Source: Astragalus membranaceus
Taxonomy: Eukaryota; Streptophyta; Magnoliopsida; Fabales; Fabaceae
Direction: 5' to 3'
NCBI GenBank assembly: GCA_039519185.1
Contig: CM076854.1
Coordinates: 149,778,997 to 149,842,996 of the forward strand
Length of the DNA: 64,000 nt
Made by a program: the position numbers and the translations under genes. The notes beneath the pieces are model-generated. The model ran no database searches, was not told the DNA's origin, and was given only the letters and a program-made list of their open reading frames with translations. Shown one piece after another: positions 55,174-64,000 of the stretch (positions are counted from its first letter, which is position 1; every line of letters starts with the position of its first letter).

Positions 55174-57282
55174 TTACTTGTTCAGAGCACCGGACCTGAG
55201 TCTTCCACTTTGTCTGGCTGGGATGCTTGCTTGCACAGTCTTCTTTTTCTTTTCCTTCTTCTTCTTTTCTCCTTCACCGTCACCAGCATCAACTGAGACT
55301 TCAGTTTCTTGGGGCCTCTTTACACTGCTCTCAGCAACTCTTTTCTTTGCTTCCTCCCATGCGTTCTGCTTTTCCAGCTCTGCAGGATGAATCTGCTGCT
55401 GCTCTTTGGGTTCCCCCTGGGCTTTTTCAACCTCTGGCTCATGAGACGTTGTAACGTCTGCAGCTCTTGCTTCAGCAACAACAGCAGGAGCATTCTCTGG
55501 ACCACTAGCAGCGACAAATGCTGCACTGGTGGCTGTTGCTGGCTTGTTTTTAGCAGCTTCAGATTTCTTTTTTACCTGCAACTTTTGCCTTTTGGTTGCA
55601 GGAGCATCAACTAGTTGTTCTTCTTCTTCACCATGTCTTGCTTCTTCACTTGCGGCGGCTACTTCACGCCTTTTCTTCTTCCCAAATGGACTCTGGGTGG
55701 GTACAGTCTTGAATCTTTGCCTTTTGGGTGGGGGAATGAGTTGTGGGTCTGGGTTGGTTTCAACAGCAGATGGGTTAGACGTAGTCACGTCTGCACTTGT
55801 TACTTCTGGAATGGATGGTTGTGATGACTCTTTAGTTGGTTCAGGTTGAGTGGGGGTTGGCTTTGAAATGGGTTGATCTTGAGGTTCAGATTGTGGTGTT
55901 TTGGGGATGTTTTGGTCATGGGTGGGTTGGGTTTTAGCTGAGGGTTGGGGTTGTTTGTCTTTTGGTGATGGAGGTGTGGGTTGGGCTGGTTCTTTGAGTG
56001 TTTGGGTTGGTGGAGAGTCAGCCTCAATATCAGTCTTATCACTGGAACTTCCTTTCTCTTCTGAATGTGTTTCATCATCACTTAGGATTTCCCTACTCAC
56101 CTTCTTTGATTCCTCTGCATCACTCTCACTGATGCTATCCATATCAGCTGATTTAAGTTCTTCTTCCTCACTACTTACCTTCTTTTGCTCTTTCTTTGCT
56201 GGGCTCTTTCTTTTTGTGGCTGGTTTTCTTGCTTTCTTGACTTTTTCCTTCTTCACTTTCTTGGGGTTCATTGTTGATAAGAGTATGTTGTCTTCATCTT
56301 CCTCTTGCATCCAATCTGGAAGTACTGGTTCTTCAATCACCATCTTGCCTTTTGTTGTTTGTGCGTTCACCTTCTTTTGCCACTCAAATTGCTCCTTGAC
56401 AAACTTGGCTAGGCTGTTCTGCTGGTCTACCAGACGTTGCAACGTCTGCGCATCAACTGACGTGGTAGCATCTGCAGCTCTCTGCCTGGCTTTGAACTTT
56501 GTAGAGAATGCCCCTTGGGGTTCCTCTCTTAGCTCAGATGCTTCAATCTCCACTCCAGCTTCCATGCAGAGATCAGTGATTAAACAAGGGAAGTATAGGT
56601 ATCCATCCTTCCTGTTCTGCCATTTGTTTATCTCCCTGTTGATGAGCTTACCCACCTCAATCTTATCTCTTGACATAATGGCATCAATAGCAATCAGCCT
56701 CTCTTTATCAACCCAGAGAGTGTGAGAAGTGGGTATCAAGCAATGCCTAATGAAATGAAACCAAGCACTGGCCTCATCACACAGGTATCTCTTCAAAATT
56801 TTGAATTCATTTCCATGGTCGCCTCTTCGCTCCCAAACAGCTCCTTCAACACATATCCTTTCTTTGATTTCAGTCATCTCTGCCACTCCGTAAGTCTTTT
56901 GCTTCACCTCAACTGCCTTGCCATAGTAACCTAGCCCAAAGTAGTCATTTATGACTCTTACACCAAATTTGACTTCTTCTCCTCGAACGATGGAGGTGCT
57001 TGAAAGTTCTCCATCGGTTCTTTCAACGATTCCTTTGTAAAAGTCATGCACCAGAGTTGCAATGTATTCCTTTCTGTGAACTACAAATTTCTGCCACCCC
57101 AATGCTGTTACTGTTGCGAGAAAGTCAGGATTTGGGTTTTCCAAGCTGAAGCCCCTTTCTGGCAGCAGGGCTTTCTTCTTTGAAGGAATGGGGATTTCTG
57201 GATTTGGAACAGAGGAAGAACTTGGGTTGACATTCTTTCCTTTACCAGATGATTTTACTGCAGCTTGCTTGGTTTTAGTCAT
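55174..57282 (-). CDS. Extra 3' ORF of the Athila-like element (putative plant transposon protein)
   Basis: 702 residues, open throughout. A basic N-terminus is followed by a folded region at about 50-280 (FSLENPNPDFLATVTALGWQKF, DYFGLGYYGKAVEVK, SAWFHFIRHCLIPTSHTLWV, YLYFPCLITDLCMEAGV), which matches what I know as the putative plant transposon protein family found next to gag-pol in Athila-like elements and elsewhere. The C-terminal half is low complexity: Lys/Glu runs, then Pro/Gln/Thr- and Ala/Glu-rich sequence. It sits where env-like ORFs occur, but I see neither a signal peptide nor a transmembrane segment, so an envelope role is not supported. Its function is unknown. The palindrome falls in it at 55444 and 55777 (read as DVTTS) and at 56432 (read in another frame as TLQRL). 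Confidence 0.85.
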   Translation of the reverse strand: MTKTKQAAVKSSGKGKNVNPSSSSVPNPEIPIPSKKKALLPERGFSLENPNPDFLATVTALGWQKFVVHRKEYIATLVHDFYKGIVERTDGELSSTSIVRGEEVKFGVRVINDYFGLGYYGKAVEVKQKTYGVAEMTEIKERICVEGAVWERRGDHGNEFKILKRYLCDEASAWFHFIRHCLIPTSHTLWVDKERLIAIDAIMSRDKIEVGKLINREINKWQNRKDGYLYFPCLITDLCMEAGVEIEASELREEPQGAFSTKFKARQRAADATTSVDAQTLQRLVDQQNSLAKFVKEQFEWQKKVNAQTTKGKMVIEEPVLPDWMQEEDEDNILLSTMNPKKVKKEKVKKARKPATKRKSPAKKEQKKVSSEEEELKSADMDSISESDAEESKKVSREILSDDETHSEEKGSSSDKTDIEADSPPTQTLKEPAQPTPPSPKDKQPQPSAKTQPTHDQNIPKTPQSEPQDQPISKPTPTQPEPTKESSQPSIPEVTSADVTTSNPSAVETNPDPQLIPPPKRQRFKTVPTQSPFGKKKRREVAAASEEARHGEEEEQLVDAPATKRQKLQVKKKSEAAKNKPATATSAAFVAASGPENAPAVVAEARAADVTTSHEPEVEKAQGEPKEQQQIHPAELEKQNAWEEAKKRVAESSVKRPQETEVSVDAGDGEGEKKKKEKKKKTVQASIPARQSGRLRSGALNK

Positions 57283-57796
57283 GGTGATTGTATGAGTTTT
57301 CTGGAGAGTGGGGGATTTGAGATTTGAGAATTGGGGTTTGGGATTTGGGATTTGGGAGAAGGGATAAGATTGCGGTTTCTGAAAGTGTATGAAGGTGGTT
57401 TTGATGATTGTAACTGGTGTGTGTTTATTGGGGAGGTTTTATGGGAAGTTGCGAAGTAGGTGGTGGCGTGGGTTTGGGAAAAAGGGGTAACCGTTGGAAG
57501 TGACGTCATGGTCACTTTGGCAGTCACGTCTAAAAAAAATCATTAAAAATTGTTTCATTTGAAAACTACTTGACTCATTTTCTTTTCTTTTTCATTTAAA
57601 ACTTTACCCAGGCAGCGAACGTGACAACATCCTAGACACGCAGAGACGTTATAACGTTTATACTACTTCAGCTTCCATTCCTGCATAAAACAAAAATTTA
57701 AATACAAAAAATTGCTGGTTAGTTAAAACCATTGGGTTGCCTCCCAAGAGCGCTTGCTTTAAGAGTCTTCAGCCAGACTATCCCCTTTTTTTGAAT
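57283..57796 (-). other. Spacer between gag-pol and the extra ORF
   Basis: About 0.5 kb with no ORF. One palindrome copy lies at 57644 and a TGACGTCA-type site near 57501. It may carry the internal promoter or splice acceptor for the extra ORF; nothing specific was seen. Confidence 0.6.
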
Positions 57797-60700
57797 TCAG
57801 GGGTTGTTGAGAGCCACTGTGGTCTTATCCCTAACCACATGTTCTCCATAGTAATGCTTCACTCTTTGGCCATTGACTTTGAAAATGGAATTAGTTTTCT
57901 CATCAAACAGGTTCACAGCACCATGAGGATAGACTTTTACCAGCTTGAAAGGTCCTGACCATCTTGATTTTAACTTCCCAGGGAACAACTTTAATCTTGA
58001 ATTAAACAACAAAACTGATTGTCCTTCTACTAGCTCCCTTCTTTGAATTTTCTGATCGTGCCACTTCTTGGTTTTCTCTTTATATATTTTTGAATTCTCA
58101 TAGGCAGTGTGCCTGAATTCATCTAGCTCATTTAGTTGAAGGAGCCTTGCTTCTCCAGCCTTTGAATGATCTAAGTTCAGTTGCTTCAGTGCCCAGTGAG
58201 CTTTGTGTTGGAGTTCAATGGGCAGGTGACAAGCTTTTCCGAAGACTAACTTGTATGGTGACATGCCCAGTGGTGTCTTAAATGCTGTCCTGTACGCCCA
58301 CAATGCATCATCAAGATGCAGGGACCAATCCTTCCTGTTTGGACCAACCATCTTCTCAAGTATCCTTTTAATTTCTCTGTTGGAAATTTCTACTTGACCA
58401 CTTGTCTGTGGGTGATAAGCTGTAGCAATCTTGTGCTTCACTCCGTACTTAGCCAATAGGTTCTCAATCAGCTTGTTACAGAAGTGAGAGCCTTCATCAC
58501 TGATTATAGCTCTTGGAGTACCAAATCTTGTGAAGATGTTTTGCTTCAGGAATTTGCTGACTGATTTGGCCTCATTATTGGGCAATGCAATGGCTTCCAC
58601 CCATTTTGACACATAATCCACAGCTACCAAAATGTATAAATTTCCATCAGACATAGGAAATGGCCCCATGAAGTCCATTCCCCAAACATCAAACAGTTCC
58701 ACTTCAAGGATATTTGTCAATGGCATTTCTTGCTTGTTGGAGATGTTTCCAGTTCTTTGGCATTTATCACAGCTTTTCACTAATTCATGAGCATCTTTGA
58801 AGAGTGTTGGCCAATAGTATCCTGACTGTAACACCTTTGCTGCAGTTCTGGTTCCTCCAAAATGTCCTCCATAAGGTGATGCATGACATTGTTGTAATAC
58901 ATGGAGTTGTTCCTCTTCAGCCAGGCATCTCCTAAGCAACTGATCTTGACACATCTTATACAAATAGGGTTCATCCCAAAAATAGTGCTTCACGGTGTGG
59001 AAGAATTTTTTTCTTTGCTGATGGTTGAAATCCACAGGCACAATCTTGCTGACTAGGAAGTTAACTATATCAGCATACCAGGGAGCAGTAGCATCAGATG
59101 TTATAACGTTTGAAGAAATTGTCATAGACGTGGTAACGTCTGCAGCTACTGTGGCTACTGTCAGCAGTTTTTCATCAGGGAAATTTTCTTTTATCTCTTC
59201 TGCACCTGTACCTGCGTCAACATTCTCAAGCCTAGAAATATGATCAACAACTTGGTTCTCCACCCCCTTTTTATCATGAATTTCCAAGTCAAATTCTTGG
59301 AGGAGGAGAACCCATCTAATGAGTCGTGGCTTTGCATCTTTTTTAGAAATCAAATACTTGATGGCTGAGTGATCAGTAAAAACAATAACTTTTGCACCCA
59401 CCAAGTATGATCGAAATTTGTCAAAAGCAAATACAACAGCCAGTAACTCTTTCTCAGTTACAGTATAATTTAGTTGGGCATCATCTAAAGTTTTACTAGC
59501 ATAATAGATAGAGTGAAAAATTTTGCCATACCTTTGACCCAATACGGCCCCCACAGCGTAGTCACTCGCATCACACATTAATTCAAATGGTTTGGACCAG
59601 TCAGGAGTGACTATCACAGGAGCTGTTACAAGGGCAGTCTTCAATTTCTGGAAGGCTTCATGACAATGCTCATCAAAGTTGAAGACGTTATCACGTTGCA
59701 GCAGCAGACACAAAGGTTTGGAAATTTTTGAGAAATCCTTGATAAACCTTCTGTAAAAACCAGCATGTCCTAAGAAACTTCTAATACCTTTGACAGTGGT
59801 GGGTGGAGGTAATTTGTCAATAACATCAATTTTTGCTTTATCAACCTCCAACCCTTTCTTTGAAATCTTGTGCCCTAAAACAATTCCCTCTTGAACCATA
59901 AAGTGACATTTCTCCCAGTTGAGTACTAAGTTGGTTTCTTCACACCTTATTAAGACTCCTTCTAAGTTATCCAAGCATGCCTTGTATGAGTCTCCATAGA
60001 CTGAAAAGTCATCCATGAAAACTTCCATGGATTTTTCAATAAAATCTGAGAATAAAGCCATCATACACCTCTGGAATGTTGCAGGTGCATTACACAATCC
60101 GAATGGCATCCTTCTGAAGGCAAAGGTACCATAAGGACAAGTGAATGTGGTCTTCTCTTGGTCCTCAGGCACAATAGCTATCTGGTTATATCCTGAGTAA
60201 CCATCAAGGAAACAATAGAATTCTTTGCCTGCAAGTCTATCCAACATCTGGTCAATAAATGGCAGAGGAAAATGGTCCTTCTTGGTTGCTTTGTTCAGCT
60301 TCCTGTAGTCCATACATATCCTCCATCCAGTCACTGTTCTTGTTGGAATCAACTCATTTTTGTCATTGGTCACCACAGTAACTCCACCCTTTTTTGGTAC
60401 ACATTGAACTGGGCTCACCCATGAGCTATCACTAATTGGATAAATGATTCCTGCATCTAACCATTTGATGATTTCCTTCTTGACCACCTCTTTCATTATC
60501 GGGTTCAATCGCCTTTGTCCTTCAATGCTGTTCTTAGCATTCTCTTCTAAGACAATTCTGTGCATACAGATTGTGGGACTGATACCCTGGATATCTGCCA
60601 TTTGCCAACCAATGGCTTTCTTGTGCCTTTTCAAGGTGCTAATGAGATCACTTTCCTGCTCTTGTGAGAGGTTAGAAGAAATGATCACTGGTAAAGAATC

Positions 60701-63493
60701 ATTTTCCCCTAAAAAGGCATACTTCAGGTGATCAGGCAACACTTTCAATTCCAGAGTGGGTGGTTCTTCAATGGATGGTACTATCTTCTTGAGATTGGAG
60801 TCTTCTTGCCCCAAAGATTCATACTTCTTTGTCCACGCCCTGGGTACATGGGAGTCAGACGTGACAACGTCTGTGGTTGACGTTGTAACGTTTAACGGAT
60901 CAGCTTCTTCTGATAACAACTCTTGAATCTCATCATTGCCCAGAATCTTCTCCAAGTGGTCATTATCTTTATTAAATTGCTTTTGAACCACATGGTCAAG
61001 GGCAACCACAAAGGAACATTCCTCTGTGTTAGGTTTTGGATACTTGAGTGCGTTGAGGACGTTGAACTTGATTTCTTGGTCATTGACCCTCATGATTAAT
61101 TCTCCCTTCTGCACATCAATGAGTGTCCTTCCAGTGGCTAGAAATGGTCGCCCCAAGATGATAGGAACTTCCTTATCTGCATCGAAATCCAAAACAACAA
61201 AGTCCACTGGAAAAACGAATTTGTCAACTTTAATCAAAACATCTTCTAATATGCCCTCAGGATAAACTCTACTTTTATCAGCTAATGTAAGACTTAAAGA
61301 AGTAGGTCTGGCAGTTCCTATACCAAGTTTTTCATAAATGGACTTGGGCATCAAGTTAATACTTGCCCCCAAGTCGCATAAAGCTTTGCCAAGGTAAAAA
61401 TCTCCAATGGAGCATGGTATAGTAAAACTGCCAGGATCTTTCAGTTTTCTAGGGAGTTTATTCTGCATGATTAAACTACATTCTTCAGTTAAGGCAATAG
61501 TTTCAAACTCCCCTAGCCTTCTTATTTTGGTGATGATATCCTTTAGGAACTTGGCATAGTTTGGCATCTGCTGTAGAGCTTCAACTAAGGGAAGGTTTAT
61601 GTGTAGCTGTTTTAGCATCTCCATGAATTTGCTGAATTGCTTGTCTTCATGAGCTTTCTTTAGTCTTTGAGGGTAGGGTGGAGGAGGATATTCAGGTACA
61701 AGCTTTGGAACAGTCTTGATTCCTGGTTCAGAACTAGACGTTGTAACGTCTGGCTTAGACATCACAATATCTGGAATATTCTTCTCTTTTTCTCCACCTT
61801 TGTTTTTCCCTTTTTCATTGTCTGGCACCTCAGATTCCTTAGGCATAAATGGTTCTGGATACTCAGTGCCACTTCTTAATGAGATAGCATTTACCTGTGC
61901 ATTCACCACATCTTTACCATTTGACTTTGATGAAGATGGTGTTTCAGTTGTGGATGGAAGAGATCCATTCTGTCTTTGAGTAAGAGCTGAGGCTATCTGT
62001 CCAATTTGGTTCTCCAAAGTTTTGATTGAAGACTCATGGGTCTGTAAGGTTGCCCTACAATCACTTATGAAAGTTTTCATCAAGGCTTCCAAATTGCTGT
62101 TGTTGTTATTCTGCGTATACTGCTTTTGTTGTTGAGGGAGAAATCCTGGGGGTATTGCAGGAGCAGCATTGCTAGCATTCAAAGAATTGTTGTTCTTCCA
62201 ACTAAAATTTGGGTGATTTCTCCAATTTGAATTGTACAAGTTGGAGAAGGGACTGTTACCTTTGTTATGTGATACAAAGTTTACAGACTGGGGGTTATGG
62301 GGACACTCTTCGTAGACATGCCCTCCTTCACAATATACACACACTACTCCCCCAGATGGTGTTGGCTCAATAGCTGCAGCAGTCTGTGTTTCAGACGTTG
62401 CCACGTTTGGAGTACTCAAGTTTTTAATCATGTTGGTCAGAGAAGCAACCTGAGCAGAAAGGGCAGTTACTTCACTTATCTCATGGACACCAGCCTTCTT
62501 TCCGGGAGTGAATCTATCAGAAGGCCAATGGGCATTGTGAGTGGCTATGTCTTCAATAAGTCTGCATGCCTCAGAGAAAGACATGTTTAATATGACACCG
62601 CCTGATGAAGCATCAAGTATAAGCCTGGTAGGTTGATCTAGACCATTATAAAAAGTCTCCATTTGAATAACTACGGGAATGCCATGGTGTGGGCACATTC
62701 TTAGTAATTCCTTCCATCTCTCCCAAGCCTCAAATAATGATTCCCCTTCTCTTTGTTTGAAGGAAGTGATGTCATTTCTTAACTTGGCATTTTTGTTGGG
62801 AGGGAAGTATTTTCCAAGAAATTTCTCAGCTAGCTCATCCCAAGTATGAATTGAATTTGGCTCTAAGGAGTTCAACCAATTCTTGGCCTTATCCTTAAGA
62901 GAATATGGAAATAGCTTCAGTCGGAAGGCATCTTCTGAGACTCCAGGGATGACAAAGTTGCTACACACATCCAAAAATTGCCTTAGATGTGCATAAGGAT
63001 CTTCTTGAGGAAAACCCCCAAATTGCCCTGCAGTCTGCAGCATTTGGAACATCATTGGCTTGAATTCAAAGTGACCAGTATGAATAGGTGGTCTTGCAAT
63101 GCCTGTTTGTAAATGTGCAGGATTGAGCACGGCATAATCACGCATAGGCCTGTCCCTGTCATTGACCATGTCTTGTGGCCCTGCATTGATGAGTTGCTGT
63201 CTCTGCCAGTGTTCATCATCAACATAGGTTTCTGTATGAGTTTGTGGTCCACGACCACGTCCTCCAGCATCTGAGTGCCTTCCTCCTCTTGGAGTGCGTC
63301 CACCTCTAGAGCTTCTACCACCAGTACCATGTTCAGACATGATTGGTGGCTGAAATTGCTGTTGTTGTTGCTGCCTTCTTAACCTTTGTTGTCTCCTTAG
63401 TCGCCTGAAGGTTCTTTCAGGTTCTGGATAGAATTCAGGCTCAGATCCACTCCCTGGTTCTGTTGAACCAGAGCTTGAACTGGAACTAAGCAT
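57797..63493 (-). CDS. Gag-pol polyprotein of the Athila-like element
   Basis: 1898 residues in one frame. Gag core at about 160-290 (WLNSLEPNSIHTWDELAEKFL, FEAWERWKELLRMCPHHGI); a zinc knuckle near 385-400 of spacing CX2CX3HX4C, shorter than the usual CX4H; an aspartic protease near 706 with DLGAS in place of D(S/T)GA, a known Athila trait; reverse transcriptase about 1000-1200 with FMDD near 1160; RNase H from about 1300 (CDASDYAVG, TEKELLAV, DHSAIKYL); integrase with an H2C2 finger near 1530-1570 and catalytic Asp, Asp, Glu in WGMDFMGP, SDEGSHF and GQVEISNRE (about 1608, 1664, 1700). No chromodomain follows. All catalytic residues are present. The start Met is about 105 bases past the primer site. 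Five or six palindrome copies lie in linker regions, mostly read as DVTTS. Confidence 0.95.
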   Translation of the reverse strand: MLSSSSSSGSTEPGSGSEPEFYPEPERTFRRLRRQQRLRRQQQQQQFQPPIMSEHGTGGRSSRGGRTPRGGRHSDAGGRGRGPQTHTETYVDDEHWQRQQLINAGPQDMVNDRDRPMRDYAVLNPAHLQTGIARPPIHTGHFEFKPMMFQMLQTAGQFGGFPQEDPYAHLRQFLDVCSNFVIPGVSEDAFRLKLFPYSLKDKAKNWLNSLEPNSIHTWDELAEKFLGKYFPPNKNAKLRNDITSFKQREGESLFEAWERWKELLRMCPHHGIPVVIQMETFYNGLDQPTRLILDASSGGVILNMSFSEACRLIEDIATHNAHWPSDRFTPGKKAGVHEISEVTALSAQVASLTNMIKNLSTPNVATSETQTAAAIEPTPSGGVVCVYCEGGHVYEECPHNPQSVNFVSHNKGNSPFSNLYNSNWRNHPNFSWKNNNSLNASNAAPAIPPGFLPQQQKQYTQNNNNSNLEALMKTFISDCRATLQTHESSIKTLENQIGQIASALTQRQNGSLPSTTETPSSSKSNGKDVVNAQVNAISLRSGTEYPEPFMPKESEVPDNEKGKNKGGEKEKNIPDIVMSKPDVTTSSSEPGIKTVPKLVPEYPPPPYPQRLKKAHEDKQFSKFMEMLKQLHINLPLVEALQQMPNYAKFLKDIITKIRRLGEFETIALTEECSLIMQNKLPRKLKDPGSFTIPCSIGDFYLGKALCDLGASINLMPKSIYEKLGIGTARPTSLSLTLADKSRVYPEGILEDVLIKVDKFVFPVDFVVLDFDADKEVPIILGRPFLATGRTLIDVQKGELIMRVNDQEIKFNVLNALKYPKPNTEECSFVVALDHVVQKQFNKDNDHLEKILGNDEIQELLSEEADPLNVTTSTTDVVTSDSHVPRAWTKKYESLGQEDSNLKKIVPSIEEPPTLELKVLPDHLKYAFLGENDSLPVIISSNLSQEQESDLISTLKRHKKAIGWQMADIQGISPTICMHRIVLEENAKNSIEGQRRLNPIMKEVVKKEIIKWLDAGIIYPISDSSWVSPVQCVPKKGGVTVVTNDKNELIPTRTVTGWRICMDYRKLNKATKKDHFPLPFIDQMLDRLAGKEFYCFLDGYSGYNQIAIVPEDQEKTTFTCPYGTFAFRRMPFGLCNAPATFQRCMMALFSDFIEKSMEVFMDDFSVYGDSYKACLDNLEGVLIRCEETNLVLNWEKCHFMVQEGIVLGHKISKKGLEVDKAKIDVIDKLPPPTTVKGIRSFLGHAGFYRRFIKDFSKISKPLCLLLQRDNVFNFDEHCHEAFQKLKTALVTAPVIVTPDWSKPFELMCDASDYAVGAVLGQRYGKIFHSIYYASKTLDDAQLNYTVTEKELLAVVFAFDKFRSYLVGAKVIVFTDHSAIKYLISKKDAKPRLIRWVLLLQEFDLEIHDKKGVENQVVDHISRLENVDAGTGAEEIKENFPDEKLLTVATVAADVTTSMTISSNVITSDATAPWYADIVNFLVSKIVPVDFNHQQRKKFFHTVKHYFWDEPYLYKMCQDQLLRRCLAEEEQLHVLQQCHASPYGGHFGGTRTAAKVLQSGYYWPTLFKDAHELVKSCDKCQRTGNISNKQEMPLTNILEVELFDVWGMDFMGPFPMSDGNLYILVAVDYVSKWVEAIALPNNEAKSVSKFLKQNIFTRFGTPRAIISDEGSHFCNKLIENLLAKYGVKHKIATAYHPQTSGQVEISNREIKRILEKMVGPNRKDWSLHLDDALWAYRTAFKTPLGMSPYKLVFGKACHLPIELQHKAHWALKQLNLDHSKAGEARLLQLNELDEFRHTAYENSKIYKEKTKKWHDQKIQRRELVEGQSVLLFNSRLKLFPGKLKSRWSGPFKLVKVYPHGAVNLFDEKTNSIFKVNGQRVKHYYGEHVVRDKTTVALNNP

Positions 63494-63597
63494 ACGCTGT
63501 AACGTTTACCTGTTCACTCACAAAAACAACAAACAACACAGCAGAATTCTTTCACCTAGTGTTTTAATTCTCGTTGAACAATAAAAGTTAAATACAA

Positions 63598-63615
63598 TCC
63601 CCGGCAGCGGCGCCA
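63598..63615 (-). other. Primer-binding site of the Athila-like element
   Basis: On the minus strand TGGCGCCGCTGCCGGGGA, complementary to the tRNA-Asp 3' end with one mismatch to the version I know, six bases inside the 5' LTR. Confidence 0.88.
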
Positions 63616-63621
63616 AAAACT

Positions 63622-64000
63622 TGTTCGCGCTCGTGTGTGTTCTATAGTCGCAATATCAGTGCAAGTATACACGTCGTACAAGTAATAAAGTGGATAAAAG
63701 TAAGAGATCGTTCCCACGAGGATTGATTAACTTTCAGAGTTCAAGTCTTTAAAACACAAGTGAAGCAAGTAACAAATCGACACTAAAAGTTGGTATTAAG
63801 ACTAAGAACATAAATAACGCAAATAAATGAGAAATGGTAGTGAATATGGAATAGTATGAGTTGGATTGCTGCATGCAAGTAAATCTCCTCTAGTCAGACG
63901 TTATAACGTTTACACGTTAATACGTACAAATGCTATGTTGTATAGACGTTATAACGTTTGAACGCTGTTGCAAAAGAGCTGTGCTTTTCAGTCACAAAAC
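63622..64000 (-). repeat. 5' LTR of the Athila-like element, partial
   Basis: First 379 bases on the + strand of the right LTR; identical to 52379-52757 by eye. The remainder, the second TSD and the rest of the interrupted CACTA element lie beyond the window. Confidence 0.93.

Larger units (their letters stand above)
52379..64000 (-). mobile_element. Athila-like Ty3 (gypsy) LTR retrotransposon, apparently intact, right LTR cut by window
   Basis: Left LTR 52379-53876 (3' LTR of the element), right LTR from 63622 to beyond the window (5' LTR). The 379 bp available in both are identical by eye. The minus strand has, in order, a primer site TGGCGCCGCTGCCGGGGA (tRNA-Asp type), an 1898-residue gag-pol ORF, a 702-residue extra ORF and a polypurine tract AAGTTTGGGGG. 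The DLGAS protease, no chromodomain after integrase and an extra 3' ORF place it with the Athila group. No stops or frameshifts were seen in either ORF, so it is recent and possibly mobile. About twenty copies of the AGACGTTRYAACGTCT palindrome run through it. Confidence 0.93.

Noticed and set aside
55174..57282. Retroviral-type envelope protein
   Set aside because: No signal peptide, transmembrane segment or glycoprotein-like layout was seen; position alone is not evidence.
59683..59698. AGACGTTATCACGTTG as a further palindrome copy
   Set aside because: It matches only partly and lies in conserved RNase H-flanking codons in a different frame; probably chance.
61736..61751. DVTTS as a conserved peptide motif of the retrotransposon proteins
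   Set aside because: The underlying palindrome also occurs in non-coding parts and in another frame at 56432, so the nucleotide motif is the better explanation.

Overview
This is plant nuclear DNA: it is AT-rich, has spliced genes with GT/AG introns, and is packed with plant-type transposons (CACTA, hAT, MULE, Ty1/copia, Athila-like Ty3, LINE, SINE). The gene content (a CYP94-type P450, a JAM-type bHLH factor, small secreted peptides) and a dispersed repeat I recall from legume introns suggest a papilionoid legume. The species cannot be fixed from sequence alone.

Host genes are few. They are: the 3' end of a CYP94-like P450 (1-195, +); an intact single-exon bHLH-MYC regulator of the bHLH13/JAM type (14488-16008, +); a secreted cysteine-rich protein gene whose 174-nt domain exon is present three times in tandem (17508-18485, -); two near-identical genes for a 67/68-residue secreted PIP/PIPL-like peptide inside a segmental duplication (25337-25540 and 37444-37650, +); and a two-exon F-box/kelch OR23-like gene with a 4.4-kb intron (41808-47426, -).

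The rest is mostly nested mobile DNA, much of it delimited here by target-site duplications (TSDs). A 6.8-kb CACTA element (3561-10349) carries broken pieces of a PDR/ABCG transporter and a receptor kinase, so it is a gene-capturing Pack-CACTA; it landed in a CAC-rich array. A Mutator-like element (10830-13496) carries a broken plant-mobile-domain gene and contains a hAT MITE. A decayed Ty1/copia element (27146-34289) contains a TRIM-like LTR element and a second hAT MITE of the same family. A hAT derivative sits in the OR23-like intron and keeps only the transposase tail. Two small CACTA elements (21713-23060, 48076-49249) share subterminal repeats and a CT/CAC-rich core; one split a LINE remnant.

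The right end (52379-64000, -) is a young Athila-like Ty3 element: its visible LTR sequence (379 bp) is identical in both copies, the gag-pol ORF (1898 aa) and an extra 3' ORF (702 aa) are open, and a tRNA-Asp-type primer site and polypurine tract are present. About twenty copies of a 16-bp palindrome, consensus AGACGTTRYAACGTCT, are scattered through its LTRs, untranslated regions and both ORFs. That pattern and the triplicated cysteine-rich exon are the two most unusual signals in the window.
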